From Mesotaenium endlicherianum (Eukaryota; Streptophyta; Zygnematophyceae; Zygnematales; Mesotaeniaceae): 64,000 bases of DNA. Within the stretch, counting starts at the first letter, position 1. Each line of letters starts with the position of its first letter. Below are positions 35,514-46,900 of the stretch, one piece after another. The DNA lies in the NCBI GenBank assembly GCA_009602735.1, contig WELA01003863.1:335156-399155 (forward strand). Direction: 5' to 3'. Position numbers and translations under genes: made by a program. The notes beneath the pieces are model-generated. The model was not told the origin of the DNA, ran no database searches, and saw only the letters and a program-made list of their open reading frames with translations.

Positions 35514-38500
35514 TCAAATGTATCGTGTTAGCTCCACAGCATACCGGGCCTTCTTGGTGATGCTCACCTCGCCGACCTGACACCATCCATGATTCCATAA
35601 CACGTGCAAGCAGTCCCAGAGGTTATGTGACCACTTGCCATTCAGCTCAGCTGCACAAGGCACTCTTTCTTTCTGTGCGGCTGACCAAATCATTTGACCA
35701 CATGAATCATAACACAGCGGAAGGTTATAGATCAAATCAAACACAAATTTTCTTGGCATCGAGCAATCATTTCAGTGAATACAAAATAGTTAGCACTTCA
35801 CAAGACACACGTTCTCAGCAAGAATCTGTGCAAAGTATACATCATCCCCCCTCCAATGCCCCGCCCCCCAAGACAAAGCACGATTCTATGCATAAATAGT
35901 CACACAGACATTCTGAATTGGTCCGTGTCAGAAAGCACTCATTGCTCAAGGTGATTAAGGTGCCTTCCACAACTACCACACACAAGTAACTCCTGCACAA
36001 CGTGCATATCAGAGCTCCGGGGAGTGCTTCAGGGCGACTACAAAACTAGTACCCTCCTTCAAGGGACTGACTCACAAACCTCGACAATCAAAACAAGTCA
36101 CTGGACTCGCAAATTTTCTCCCTGTGATCCTAAGAACCTGTGGCTGCAACCAGCAAAGTTCACTGTGGATGTCAACCAGGCTGGCACGAGTTTCACAGTA
36201 CACGACACAGCAAGACACGAGTACAAGACGGAAGGCCCAGCCCACAAAATTTCGACACCTGCGTGGACGTGCACCAGAACGCGGGGTAAACCGTAGTATG
36301 CTCGTGTACAGACAGAAACCTAAAGGGGGGCACAATACGAGGTCAGGTCTTGCTTCAGGTCTGTAATGATAATGACCCAGCACGCGGTGGGAGTGTAGTC
36401 CAATGGAGACAGGAAAACAGTGCACTGTGATCCCAAACGCTCGCAGCTCTGCTGGCGATCAGTCAAAGGCACTCAGGCGCAGCGAGCTCAGAAAACGGGG
36501 AAGCAGCTTCCTTGCCGGCTTACCTCGAGGCGGCCATGGCCCCTCACAGAGACGACGTCTCCCCCCTTGAGCGTGACGCCCCCCTTGGTCACCTCCTTCC
36601 AGTTCACCCTCACCTTCCCAGAGCTGCCCACTCACATTTTGCACACAGCCGAGCCCGCCAGAGCGCGGCACGAACCCCTCTCCAAGTCAGCGCAGTCAGC
36701 GTAGTCGGCACCGCCTGTGCGCTCCTGCATCCCCCCCGATTTCGACGCACGTCACGTATGATATGGCCGCCGTTCACATTGTTTTTATTTTAAGCTTCAG
36801 TTGGTTCCTGCCTGGTGCACACTTGAAGAACTTCACCGACACAATGGATTGCGCACGATGCTGACTGACACAAGAGGGCACTGCTACTGCACCCCCCTCC
36901 ACTCCCATGCGAAACCTTCTCCGACTTCACACCGAGTCACACCGAGGCCTTCGCTTTGGAGAAGACCGAGCAGAAGAGAGTGACAGAGGGGCAGAGGAAG
37001 AGGGACAAGGAAGTAGTGAAGGGGGACAAAGGAAGTCCGGCAGAGGGACACGGAGAGTGGGCAAGTGCAGAAGAGGGAAGGGGGGGGGNNNNNNNNNNNN
37101 NNNNNNNNNNNNNNNNNNNNNNNNNNNNNNNNNNNNNNNNNNNNNNNNNNNNNNNNNNNNNNNNNNNNNNNNNNNNNNNNNNNNNNNNNNNNNNNNNNNN
37201 NNNNNNNNNNNNNNNNNNNNNNNNNNNNNNNNNNNNNNNNNNNNNNNNNNNNNNNNNNNNNNNNNNNNNNNNNNNNNNNNNNNNNNNNNNNNNNNNNNNN
37301 NNNNNNNNNNNNNNNNNNNNNNNNNNNNNNNNNNNNNNNNNNNNNNNNNNNNNNNNNNNNNNNNNNNNNNNNNNNNNNNNNNNNNNNNNNNNNNNNNNNN
37401 NNNNNNNNNNNNNNNNNNNNNNNNNNNNNNNNNNNNNNNNNNNNNNNNNNNNNNNNNNNNNNNNNNNNNNNNNNNNNNNNNNNNNNNNNNNNNNNNNNNN
37501 NNNNNNNNNNNNNNNNNNNNNNNNNNNNNNNNNNNNNNNNNNNNNNNNNNNNNNNNNNNNNNNNNNNNNNNNNNNNNNNNNNNNNNNNNNNNNNNNNNNN
37601 NNNNNNNNNNNNNNNNNNNNNNNNNNNNNNNNNNNNNNNNNNNNNNNNNNNNNNNNGGGGGGCTTGACTCGATGAGGTCGGAGAGCTTGGTGCGCGAGAT
37701 GCGGAAGCCAGCGCTGGCGACGGCGTCGACGCGCATCGACGCCTCCACCGTCTTCACGGTGTCCACTCTGCACCGCGCACCACGAGAGGCACGCGCAAGA
37801 GCAGAGCGCGTGAGCGTGCGGCCTGAAGTGCCCGCACGTGCGTCGCCCGTGCAGCAGGAGAAGCCCGCAGCAAGAGGCAGAGCGCATGTGAGGGCGGGTT
37901 AATGACAGAGCTGGTCTTAGAAACGCACACGCGTGCAAAGAGCACGCAGCGAGAACAGGCCAGCGCAAGAAGCACAGCGCGTGAGGTTGTAATCCGATAG
38001 AGATAGGGGTAGAATGCACAACCTGCGTTGCTCATGCACCGAAAGAGGCCGCCGCAGGGGCACAGCACGTGAGTGTGTGTAGCGATTATGGAGCGAGTCT
38101 TGGAATGCGCTCACGCGTGCTGCCCACGATGCCGTAGAAACCCGTCGTGGAAGAGTGTAGTGCAGCAGACTTTGTCTCGGATTAGCTTGCACATGTGTGT
38201 TGCACGTACCTATGTAAAAATCATGAGATACGCGCGCGATCTGCATGTGCCAGAGCGCTAGGAAGCAGCAGTGGGGCGCAGAAGTCCAGGAATGTACAAG
38301 AAGCCAGGGGGAGCTTTCTTTTCCCTCCCAAGCCCAAGCAGGCGGGGCAAGCCAGGAGGGCAAGGGGGCAGCTCAGCAAGGTCAGCTGTTGAAGATGACG
38401 TACACATTGCTGCTTAGGAATGACGCTATTGAACATAGGGTCTGGGTTCAAGACTTAGACCATGAAGTCCCAGTGCTGAGGGTTGGCTTCCAAGGGTTTA

Positions 38501-41500
38501 GCGTGCAGGCCAGGGCTTTGGCCACGAAGGGTTTTCTATAGAGGTTGTGAAAGAGTGACAGCCAGAGGGCTCCAGGGGTTAGGCGTGGGCTCACTTGGGG
38601 GCCCTGAACTTGAGGCCGGCCACGGGTATCTGCTCCACCGTGACTGGCACACTGCTGACCTGCATGCTCCGGGGAGGACAGCACACGCACTGTCTCAGCA
38701 GCTCTCAGGGCAAAGAGGGGTCCTGCCCGCCGACTCCTGGTCTGAGCCCCAAGTCCTACGCCTCAAGTCCTGACATTTGTAGGAGTGGACCTGGGGTACC
38801 AGGAGGACGACATTTACTGAGAGGGGCGCACGTCGCAGGGAGGGGGAGGGAGAGGTGGTAGATTGCCCCCTGCGGCGATCGACGTGGCAGGGGGGCCGGA
38901 CGTTCGCACAGGGCCAAATGACGGGTGTGCGGAGGTGCCTAAAGGGCAGGAGGGCAGGAGGGCAGGAGGGCAGGAGGGCAGGAGGCAGCTCGGCGATGCA
39001 TCTGTAAGAACGGGAGTGCACAACAGCGCGTTGCGGGAGAGAGCGCTCTGGGGGCTTCTGGCCCTCTGCCGAGACTTGACTTGCGAAGAACAGGGCGGGA
39101 GAGAGTTGCGGAGGCGAGAGAGGCTCCAGGGGGTGCCACCGGGACCTGCTTCAAGAGGTATCCACCCGGTTCCTTGAGCACGGCACGGCACAGCATGCGG
39201 ACGGGGGGACTATGAGCAGGTGTATAGGAGGCGCAGGAGGAGGAGGAAGAGGAGGAGGAGGCGTGCCTGGTGGAGGTGCGTGAGGAGATACTCGACGAGC
39301 TCGGGCACCACCAGCACGTGCGCTCCCGTGCCCTCCTGCACAGGTGTCGCGCCACAGGCGCTCTTGCCCGGGGGGGCGGCCGATGAGACAGAGACTTGGC
39401 GCGGGCAGGTTCGGAAAAAGCAGAGCACACGGCCACTGCTTGCACGCTTCGCGCGGACAGGCGTGGCAAACGCGGGACGAGTAGCTCCGAGAGCACAAGC
39501 CCCTCAAGTTTTGGAACAAAAAAAAGCCGCGGCAGGAGATAACTGCTGACACCTGCTGCGTCCTCGTCGCGGCCAAGCGGCGGTGCACCGAGCCAGCGCT
39601 GGCTGGTATTGCAGGCAGCCCGCTCAGACATGGAGGGACAGCCGAGTCTCTTGTCGAGCAGGGAGTGCATGCATCATTTCACTGCTCGCCTGTGGCGTGT
39701 GTGCTGCATATGAACCTGGGGTGACTCGTCCTCAAGGGGAAGCGCAGGCTCCCATGCCAGCTCCCCTCAAGACTCCCAGGCTCTGAGAGCTCAGATGGAG
39801 CATACATGCCGACCCTACATATCATGTAATTGGCCTTCTCAATCCTTGCCCCCTGAACCCTAACCCAGGAGCAGCGCAACCTGCAGCCCTCAGTCTAGAG
39901 TAAAGCCCTGCCCCCCTAAACCCTGATCCAGGAGCAGTGCAGCCTCTCCCCTCAGTCTAGGCTCCAGAAGACAAGGCACCCGAAGCAGTTGATAGCACGG
40001 CATGCTGGAACACTGGGCTGGGAGGGCACAGGAGAAATATAGCAGGAGGGAGGGAGAGCAGGAGAGGGGAAAAGCAGGGAAGAGGGACAGCAGGAGAGAG
40101 GGGCAGCAGGAGAGAGGGATAGCAGGAGGGAGGGACAGCTGGAGAGCAGGAGAGCAGGAGAGAAGGAGAGAAGGAGAGCAAGGGAGAGGAAGGGTAGGAG
40201 ATTGAATGATCAGGGACAGCAGAAGAACAGGGGGGGGGTTGGGGGGGGGAAGGGTCTCTGTGAGGGGGCGCCCGCTCCTACCTGCAGAATGATATCGCCC
40301 ACTTTCTCGCGCGTGATGCCGCACCCCAACACGGCCCCTAGGAAGTCGCCGTGGGCGGCAGCATCGTGCGAGAAGTTCCCTTCCACACTGCAGCACCACC
40401 ACCGTAAGCGACGTGTTTGTCATCACAGGCACAACACACCTTGCCCTCTCGCGTCGCAGAGTCGTTGACGGGGAGTCAGCGGCCACTTCCATTGACTTCG
40501 GCGACCCAGGGCAACAGGACCAGCAGTGTGCTCCGGAAATGGGAGCTATCTCAAAGACAGGCGGATCAGAGAGCTGACTCTGAGAGAGGTCTGGTGGCAG
40601 ATGTGTTTGACATTTTCCTGCCAGACAACCGTCTCACAGGCGTGATTACACACGTGTGCTGACGACACAGCCAGCACTCTTGTCCAGGAGTGCTTGAGCC
40701 CTGCGACCAACGGAGGATGCTTCACGCAGTTCCAAGATGCCCTGTGAAGACCCGTGGAAAAGAGCTGCTGCTTCAGGATATTGTAGTGCCCGACAGACTC
40801 GAACGTGCAGCAGCGCGCAGCAGAAAGAGTTGCAGGGAGAGCGCCGCTGACTGAAAGTAGGTTGAATTGGCTGATTGGTCAGGACCTAGCAGTCACAAGA
40901 GGACCCGGCAGGAGCGCGCGTCACAAAGTGGAGAGGGCAAAGCTTGTGTCGCAGATGTGTGGCAGACAAGAGAGAGCACCTGAGGGCGGCCACAGCGCCG
41001 GGGAAGCCTCCGCTGTTGAGCCCGCCCGACTCCATGGCCTCCGGGTGGCCAACCGACAGCCGGCAGCGCTCTGCCTGGATTCCTTCCCCCCTCCCCCCCG
41101 GCGCAAGATTCCAACCAACATCGCATCACAAGCCTGTCGCACTGATGAATTGTGCTGCATGCTGTCTGTGTCAGAGGCCAAAGACCCCGCCTAGCATTAC
41201 AAGCCTGTCCCACTCAGAGAGTGTGTTACACGCTGTCTGCGGCCAGAGCGCAAGCAGTCGCACCCAGAGACCCTGCTACACGCTATCCATGGGGCCGGGG
41301 CGAGCATGCAGGAGAGCACTGGGGGCTGGGGATGGGGAATGGGGGATGAGGGATGGGGGGTCGTGACTTGCAATAGGAAAGCAGAGGAGAAGCTGCCAGG
41401 AGGCAGCTCTGCAGGCTGTGGAGTTGTAGCAGGGAAACAGCTCAACAGCTGAAGTTTTCACAAGGCTAAGGCTTTACAGGCTCTCTCTGTATCAATGCGA

Positions 41501-42999
41501 CGCAGTGACTGGCTTCTGCCTGGTAAGCAAGCAAGTGCCCAGTCCGCCCACAACACAGTAGAACCTCAAGCAGCCATCGATGTGATGGGATGGGACGTAA
41601 AAGGCACCGACGGCTGCTAGGCTGGGTTCACACATATATTGCTCTCGAAGCAAGTAGCCAGTACCCCATAGTGCAGCAGAGGGAGAAAACGGCCTACCTC
41701 CGAGTATCCACCGGAAATGACGGCAGTGGCATCTGCCAGCCTGCGGACCGCCATCAGGGCGTCCTCTCTGGCAGGCGGGGTGAGGAAGTCGGTGTGAACG
41801 ATCTCCCACCTCTTTGCCGCGCTTGATGCCTGGCACAGGGCGAGACGACCATGAGCCAATGTTGAAAAGTTTCATTCTCAACTTAAATGAAGAAATATTG
41901 TTGTCGAAGGGGTACTGAGGATGCCTTGTTGCTATACAGAGTCAGAAAAGTCAAGCCTTAATAGGCCCAAAGGTCAGCAGTACTGAGGCCAGAAGCACTG
42001 CTCTGCACTAGCGCCATAATTTTCAGCGTCGAAAACTGCAAACAATCTCTGTGCTGCAAGCTACATGTAGTGTGCTGTGAGCGACAACAGATTTGTGTAC
42101 AGTGTCGCTGTTGCGGCAAAGCCGAGGTCATATTTCAGATAAAATGTGGGGAAGACGCCTAGGCTTGCCAGAATTTTGGAAGTGCGTACACTGCGACATA
42201 TTACTTCCCATCAGAGCCACCAGATTCAAACGAATTGCATGTATGATTCCATTTTAGGACGTAACATCCTACAAAAGATGTTGATCAACAGAGGCAAGTA
42301 CTCGCTTCACAAGGACCGCTCCCAAAGTATCCACTTGTGAAATGATAATGACAATTGTACCTGGTCAAGTATGCGAGCAACGATGTCAACGTGGCTTCTA
42401 TCCACACCGGATAATAGCTGAGCCTTCTTGTCCTTAGGAAGTAAAGCCGCGGCTACACTGCCTGCAAGGGCAATCTTTAAGTTTTCATCAGCCTACAGTC
42501 CAAATCAACCTCCGGTACGAATGACTTCCCCAGTCTATATTAGAGAGACAGACTTCAGCCCCTGGACTTCTTTACACTTGCGCGCAACCTTCTTATGATA
42601 CCTTCACCGATGATTTTGTTATTCTACTTGTTTCAACCTGTGCTCCATATTTGCTGTTGGAAGACCTCAAGCAGTGAGGAAGTTGGGGCTTGGACTACTA
42701 TATTCTCCAGCATTGATGTTGAAAGTCAGCCCTGCCAGTCTTTTTAGTGGATCCCTAGGATGCTTACCATGGCCCCTATAAGCCCTTCGAATTTCCTTCG
42801 AGCTGATTCCATTATCTTTCCTCAGAACCTGGCTCTCTAGATCCACTGTGCCTCGAAGACCAGCACAAGCCAGCTTAACACACATCCCACATGTTACTGG
42901 CCTACTTAATTGTAGCCCAAAGGATGTGCAACACCTAGCAATCTCCACTGATCCCTTCATCGTGTAAGCCATGTCTAGCAGTTGGGACTTTCTCGTCAC
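35514..42999 (-). CDS. S4-domain RNA-binding protein, plant/cyanobacterial YlmH-like family
   Basis: Ten exons, minus strand: 42768-42999, 42361-42461, 41698-41829, 40980-41074, 40282-40387, 39267-39335, 38595-38659, 37669-37767, 36524-36623, 35514-35576 (TGA). Phases agree and total 1062 nt (353 residues). Conserved blocks: RWEIVHTDFLTPPARED, AERCRLSVGHPEAM, HGDFLGAVLGCGITREKVGD, GAHVLVVPELVEYL, and the S4 domain MRVDAVASAGFRISRTKLSD ... VRVNWKEVTKGGVTLKGGD, ending YAVELTRYI. Matches the Arabidopsis At1g53120-type protein, related to bacterial YlmH. The N-terminal 70 residues are acid-poor and may be a plastid transit peptide. The intron after 39267 uses a GC donor. The 37089-37656 gap is intronic. 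The start could also be the Met ten codons downstream. Confidence 0.93.
37089..37656. other. Assembly gap (568 N) in an intron of the S4-domain gene
   Basis: Both borders are poly-G (GGGGGGGG before, GGGGGG after). The exons on either side (37669-37767 and 36524-36623) join in phase across the intron: GA plus C completes an Asp codon. Confidence 0.9.
37770..38120. repeat. Degenerate tandem repeat, about 90-bp period, 5' of an S4-gene acceptor
   Basis: Four copies of a block resembling GCAAGAGCAGAGCGCGTGAG (variants near 37796, 37870, 37965 and 38058) with partly conserved sequence between them. The array begins immediately intronic of the exon whose minus-strand 5' end is 37767. Confidence 0.6.
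38940..38990. repeat. GGGCAGGAG microsatellite
   Basis: At least five consecutive copies of a 9-bp unit, AGGGCAGGA, within an intron of the S4-domain gene. Confidence 0.8.
40020..40200. repeat. Purine-rich AGCAGGAGAGAGGGAC-type repeat
   Basis: Degenerate tandem copies of GGACAGCAGGAGAGAGGG in the intron between S4-gene exons 40282-40387 and 39267-39335. Short ORFs across it are compositional. Confidence 0.7.
41115..41300. repeat. Degenerate tandem repeat, 60-75 bp period, 5' of an S4-gene acceptor
   Basis: Two clear copies (CACAAGCCTGTCGCACTGAT to about 41190; TACAAGCCTGTCCCACTCAG to about 41253) and a weaker third. They share ACACGCTGTCTG-like blocks. The array starts within about 45 bases of the acceptor for exon 40980-41074. 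Confidence 0.65.
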
Positions 43000-43902
43000 G
43001 CGCTCATGAGCAGAGGATATATGATGGCTAGAAACTGTCGAATCCTGGCTACCATGTCGTGTGGTAATGGAACCAGAACGTTAAACACATTTTCTCTGGC
43101 TCCTTAGCTCCAACTACATAGAGTGCAACCTCGTCCGAAGTAGCTTCCTCAGATGCTCCGAGTGCATGACGAGCATTATTGATGGCAACATTTTATACCT
43201 CTCTTACAGCTTAACGTGAATCAGTAGCAAGAGATGTGATCCTAAAATATCAAAAGGTTGCGACTGCAGCTTATGCAGTCCTTTACTCCTAGCTAAGGCC
43301 CGTCAAAGAAAGCAGACACCTCATGGAATGCTCCAACGATCTTCGGCGATGAAAGGTCCTATCTATGAAGGCCTTCTATGTTTCGCACAGAGGTGCAGAC
43401 CTCTTTCGTTTTAGTTTGCGCGCTCCGTATGGCTACAACTGTTACTGAAATTTACTCAAATTACCGAACAAATTAAGTACTTGCGTGTGTACGTTGGTAG
43501 TGGATTTAAAGTGCTGCGTCACCATCTACTCTTCAGAGACTATTGGCGCTGAGGATATCGATGGGAAGAACGCAAACTTAGTGCTTATTGGTTGAAAACC
43601 GCTATGCATGCACCTCCACTTCAGAGGGTCATATCAGCATGGCAGAGTCTTTTGTAACTTTGAAGCACGTGCTCAGTCTATGCAGTCAAAATGCAACTAT
43701 TGAGCGTTAGTTTAATTCCATGCAAAGTGCCGGTTAATGCGATTGTTGGCTGCTACTGTCCACTTTTAGGAGACTACAAGGAAAGCCGTACGAGCAAGAG
43801 CATGTGATTCATCCACCAATTCCCTTTGATATTTCAGCTAAAAAATCTTAGTTGATTTACAGTGAGAACCTGGAACAACCACGAAAGTAACCAGGAAATA
43901 AG
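43000..43902. promoter_or_regulatory. Divergent intergenic region between S4-domain gene and MSH5
   Basis: About 0.9 kb lies between two outward-facing ATGs. An in-frame TAA at 43888-43890, 15 nt upstream of the MSH5 ATG, supports that start. No clear TATA box was identified. Shared promoter function is an inference from orientation only. Confidence 0.35.
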
Positions 43903-46900
43903 ATGGTCTCAGAAAGTCCTTCAGGTGACACTGGGCATACTAAGCATGGCAACACGAGCCCCTCAGATGATGCTGCTGAAAAAGCTGGATTGCAATCTGA
44001 GGTATAATTTTACTCCAAACTGTTGCAGAAACATGTACATATTCAAGATATACTTTCAGGAAATATAAGACAGAAAACTGGTTGCATCTCTCATCTGAGA
44101 ATCGGCCTTGAGCAAATGTTCAATGTTCATACATACTGAGCAGCTGAAAGTGTTGGCGCATGCAGGTGTACATGGCTTGCATCATCCAAGGGAGCAGGTC
44201 ACTTTTCTAGTCATGAAGCTCTTTCGATTTAAAAAGGAAAACAGAATGGCAGCAAGCAACAGTAGAAAAAGCAGCACGTTCCCTTTGGCCTTTGAAGGCT
44301 TCATGAATTGGGCAAGTGCAATGCAGCTCGTGGGGGAGAGCTATGCAAACAGCTTAGTATCTTAAAAGTCATTTGATAATGAGCCTCAGTCTTGAATATG
44401 GCAATTCTTTCTCATTTTACAATGTGGCAGTTTTAATGCTGCAAGCAGTCTCTATACGTACGGATGCTGCTTGCAAGAAACTTGACATAGTGGTCTGGAT
44501 TTGAGCTTCTTTTCTAGTATTATGGTGACTCCTTCTCACTTTCCTGTTTGCAGACTTGGTATGGCCTACTATGACCCATCCACTAGTCATCTGCAAGCTA
44601 CCGAGGTCTGGGAAGATGCAACTGGAGATGAATTTCCGTGTGTGCAGCTATGTAAGTTGTTACTCTTCTTTGTCAAGGCATTCCGTCTGCATGCAAGGAA
44701 CAGCTTGGCAGGACATAAGTCACATTAAAAGATATGCTAATCTATCTGACAGCAGCTCCATAAGCTTGTTTCAAGGGGTGGCAAAATCATCAGTATTTCC
44801 ACCTTCTCCTGACTTTTGATGCAGTCAAGTTCCAGGTGCAGCCAACAACAATATATGCCAGCACAAAGGCACACGATGCTTTTATTAGTGCTCTCCAATG
44901 CCCCCTAGGTGAATTTCATCTACATAATACATTCTGCCTTTGCTCCTGAATTTGATTCATAATCTCTAATTTGAGTCCTTGAAAAGGAAGCACCAGTAAG
45001 CATTAGTAAGCATTCCGCTGGATGAGCTGGAGCACACTTTTTAGCTCCCTAATGTACCAGCCCGTTTTAACAAGTGATGCTAATGCACAACCAACTTACA
45101 TTTAACAGATGCAGAAGGAAAAGAACAGTTTAATGTGAAGATTGTGAAAAGCTCAATGTTTGGCTATGAGCAGGCCAAGCACAGGTATTGCATATCCACA
45201 TAATCTTATAGTCTGAGACATACTTTTTTGCCAAGAGATGTATGCTTTAGCAGGCAAAATCTCCAGTGAAGTTACTGTATCTCTGTGGATGCTGGAAGTT
45301 GCTTCGTGCGAAAGCCAGTGGAAGAAAGCCAGTGGAGAGACTAATACCAATGTGTCAGGCTGGTGAATGTGTGCTGGCAAGGCATGCCCGAGAATCTAAC
45401 GGACAGAGAAAAACTTCATTTGGTGAGTAGTATCACGCATAGAGGTTGATCCTACTTGGCATTCCTGAGCTTCAATCCGACCTTGATTGTTTCTGCAGTC
45501 CATGAGCACATCTGTTGGTACAGTGCTCAATGCACTCTGCTTACATACTTTGACTTAAATGCCTTTTGCACAATGTCCAAATTCTCTGCTTGATTAGATT
45601 CTTTGTTCGATTATACTCATGGTGTAGGTCAATGGCAAGATTGGCCTGGAAAATGATGTTCAAGTACGAGCTGCTGGGGGGCTGCTCGCAATCTTGCAAC
45701 AAGAGATGGTGATTGATGGCCTTGGTGTGGATGAGGACGATGGGGGCTCTGGGACGTTCCAACTTTGTGAACTGTCACAGCTTTCTCTGTATCCTTCTGC
45801 AGCAGCTGACCTTCACCTGCTTGTGCTGAGACCAGATGCATCAGTTTCAAGTGCAAGAGAAGGTCTGGATGCATGTGTCTGGTACAAAAAGTTGATACTA
45901 TAACCCCAAAGGCAGGGTGCATCACTGCATTGTTGACCTTTCTATACATCCCTGGATACAAACGCATACCTTTTTTACTTTGCGTTCCTCAGCTAACCTT
46001 AGAGATCACTTCCTGACTATTGACGCTGCCACTCACGAGTCACTTCAGATCTTTCAAGAAGAGCAGCATCCTAGCGCAATGGGTATTGGCAAGGCCAAAG
46101 AAGGGTGAGCATTACCTTTCCAAGGCCCCAGTCTGATTACCCAAGATTTGTCTATCTCAAACATGTCTTGCATATATACATGCATTTTTAAACAAATCGT
46201 TTACATGCTTGTGTACATTAATATACACAGATGCATTTCAGGTCAGAACAAAATCTTGTGCCAGCATCTGTTCTTACATGCCAGTCTTCTGATGTAGTCA
46301 ATCTTGCTTGAACTTTGTCCCCCCTGGCAGATTCTCCTTGTTTGGAATCATGAACAAGGTGAGCAAGCAAGGCCTGCCAGTGCTCATTTTCCCTAAGCAT
46401 ATTGCACAAAGTAATTGCTGCAGGCATTCTTGTAGTTGTGTGATGCAGTGACATGCGTATTTTGCCCCTCATGATAGTGATATTGGTCTGGCATTGGCTC
46501 TGCTGAGTGTTGTTGCAGTGTGTCACAAGGTATGGTCGACGGACGCTCAGGTAGGCAAGCACGATGTAGAGCCGTACACAATGCATCTGCTCAAAAATCA
46601 AATACTTCAGATTTCACAAGATACAACCACAGGTCACTCACTGGAATACATAGGAAGCGAATTGCACTCAGTGTGTCCAGGATGCATATCAATGTTGGAC
46701 CCATATGCTGATTTTGCGGGCTGGCGTGGGAGCCTGAGGGATCACGGGCAGGTTATGGTTTCTTAGACCGATTGTCCTGCTGGACGTTCTTGAGGATCGA
46801 CAGAAAACTGTATCCCTTTTCATCCTGCACATCTATGGAGGGCAGTTCTTTCCTTAGCAGTCATCTTAATGCAGTAATATGAGATTCACAAAAGTGTGTC

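Noticed and set aside
45500-45520. Possible MSH5 exon after TTTCTGCAG
   Set aside because: Joining 45422 directly to 45628 matches the spacing of plant MSH5 exactly and keeps frame; including this segment breaks it.
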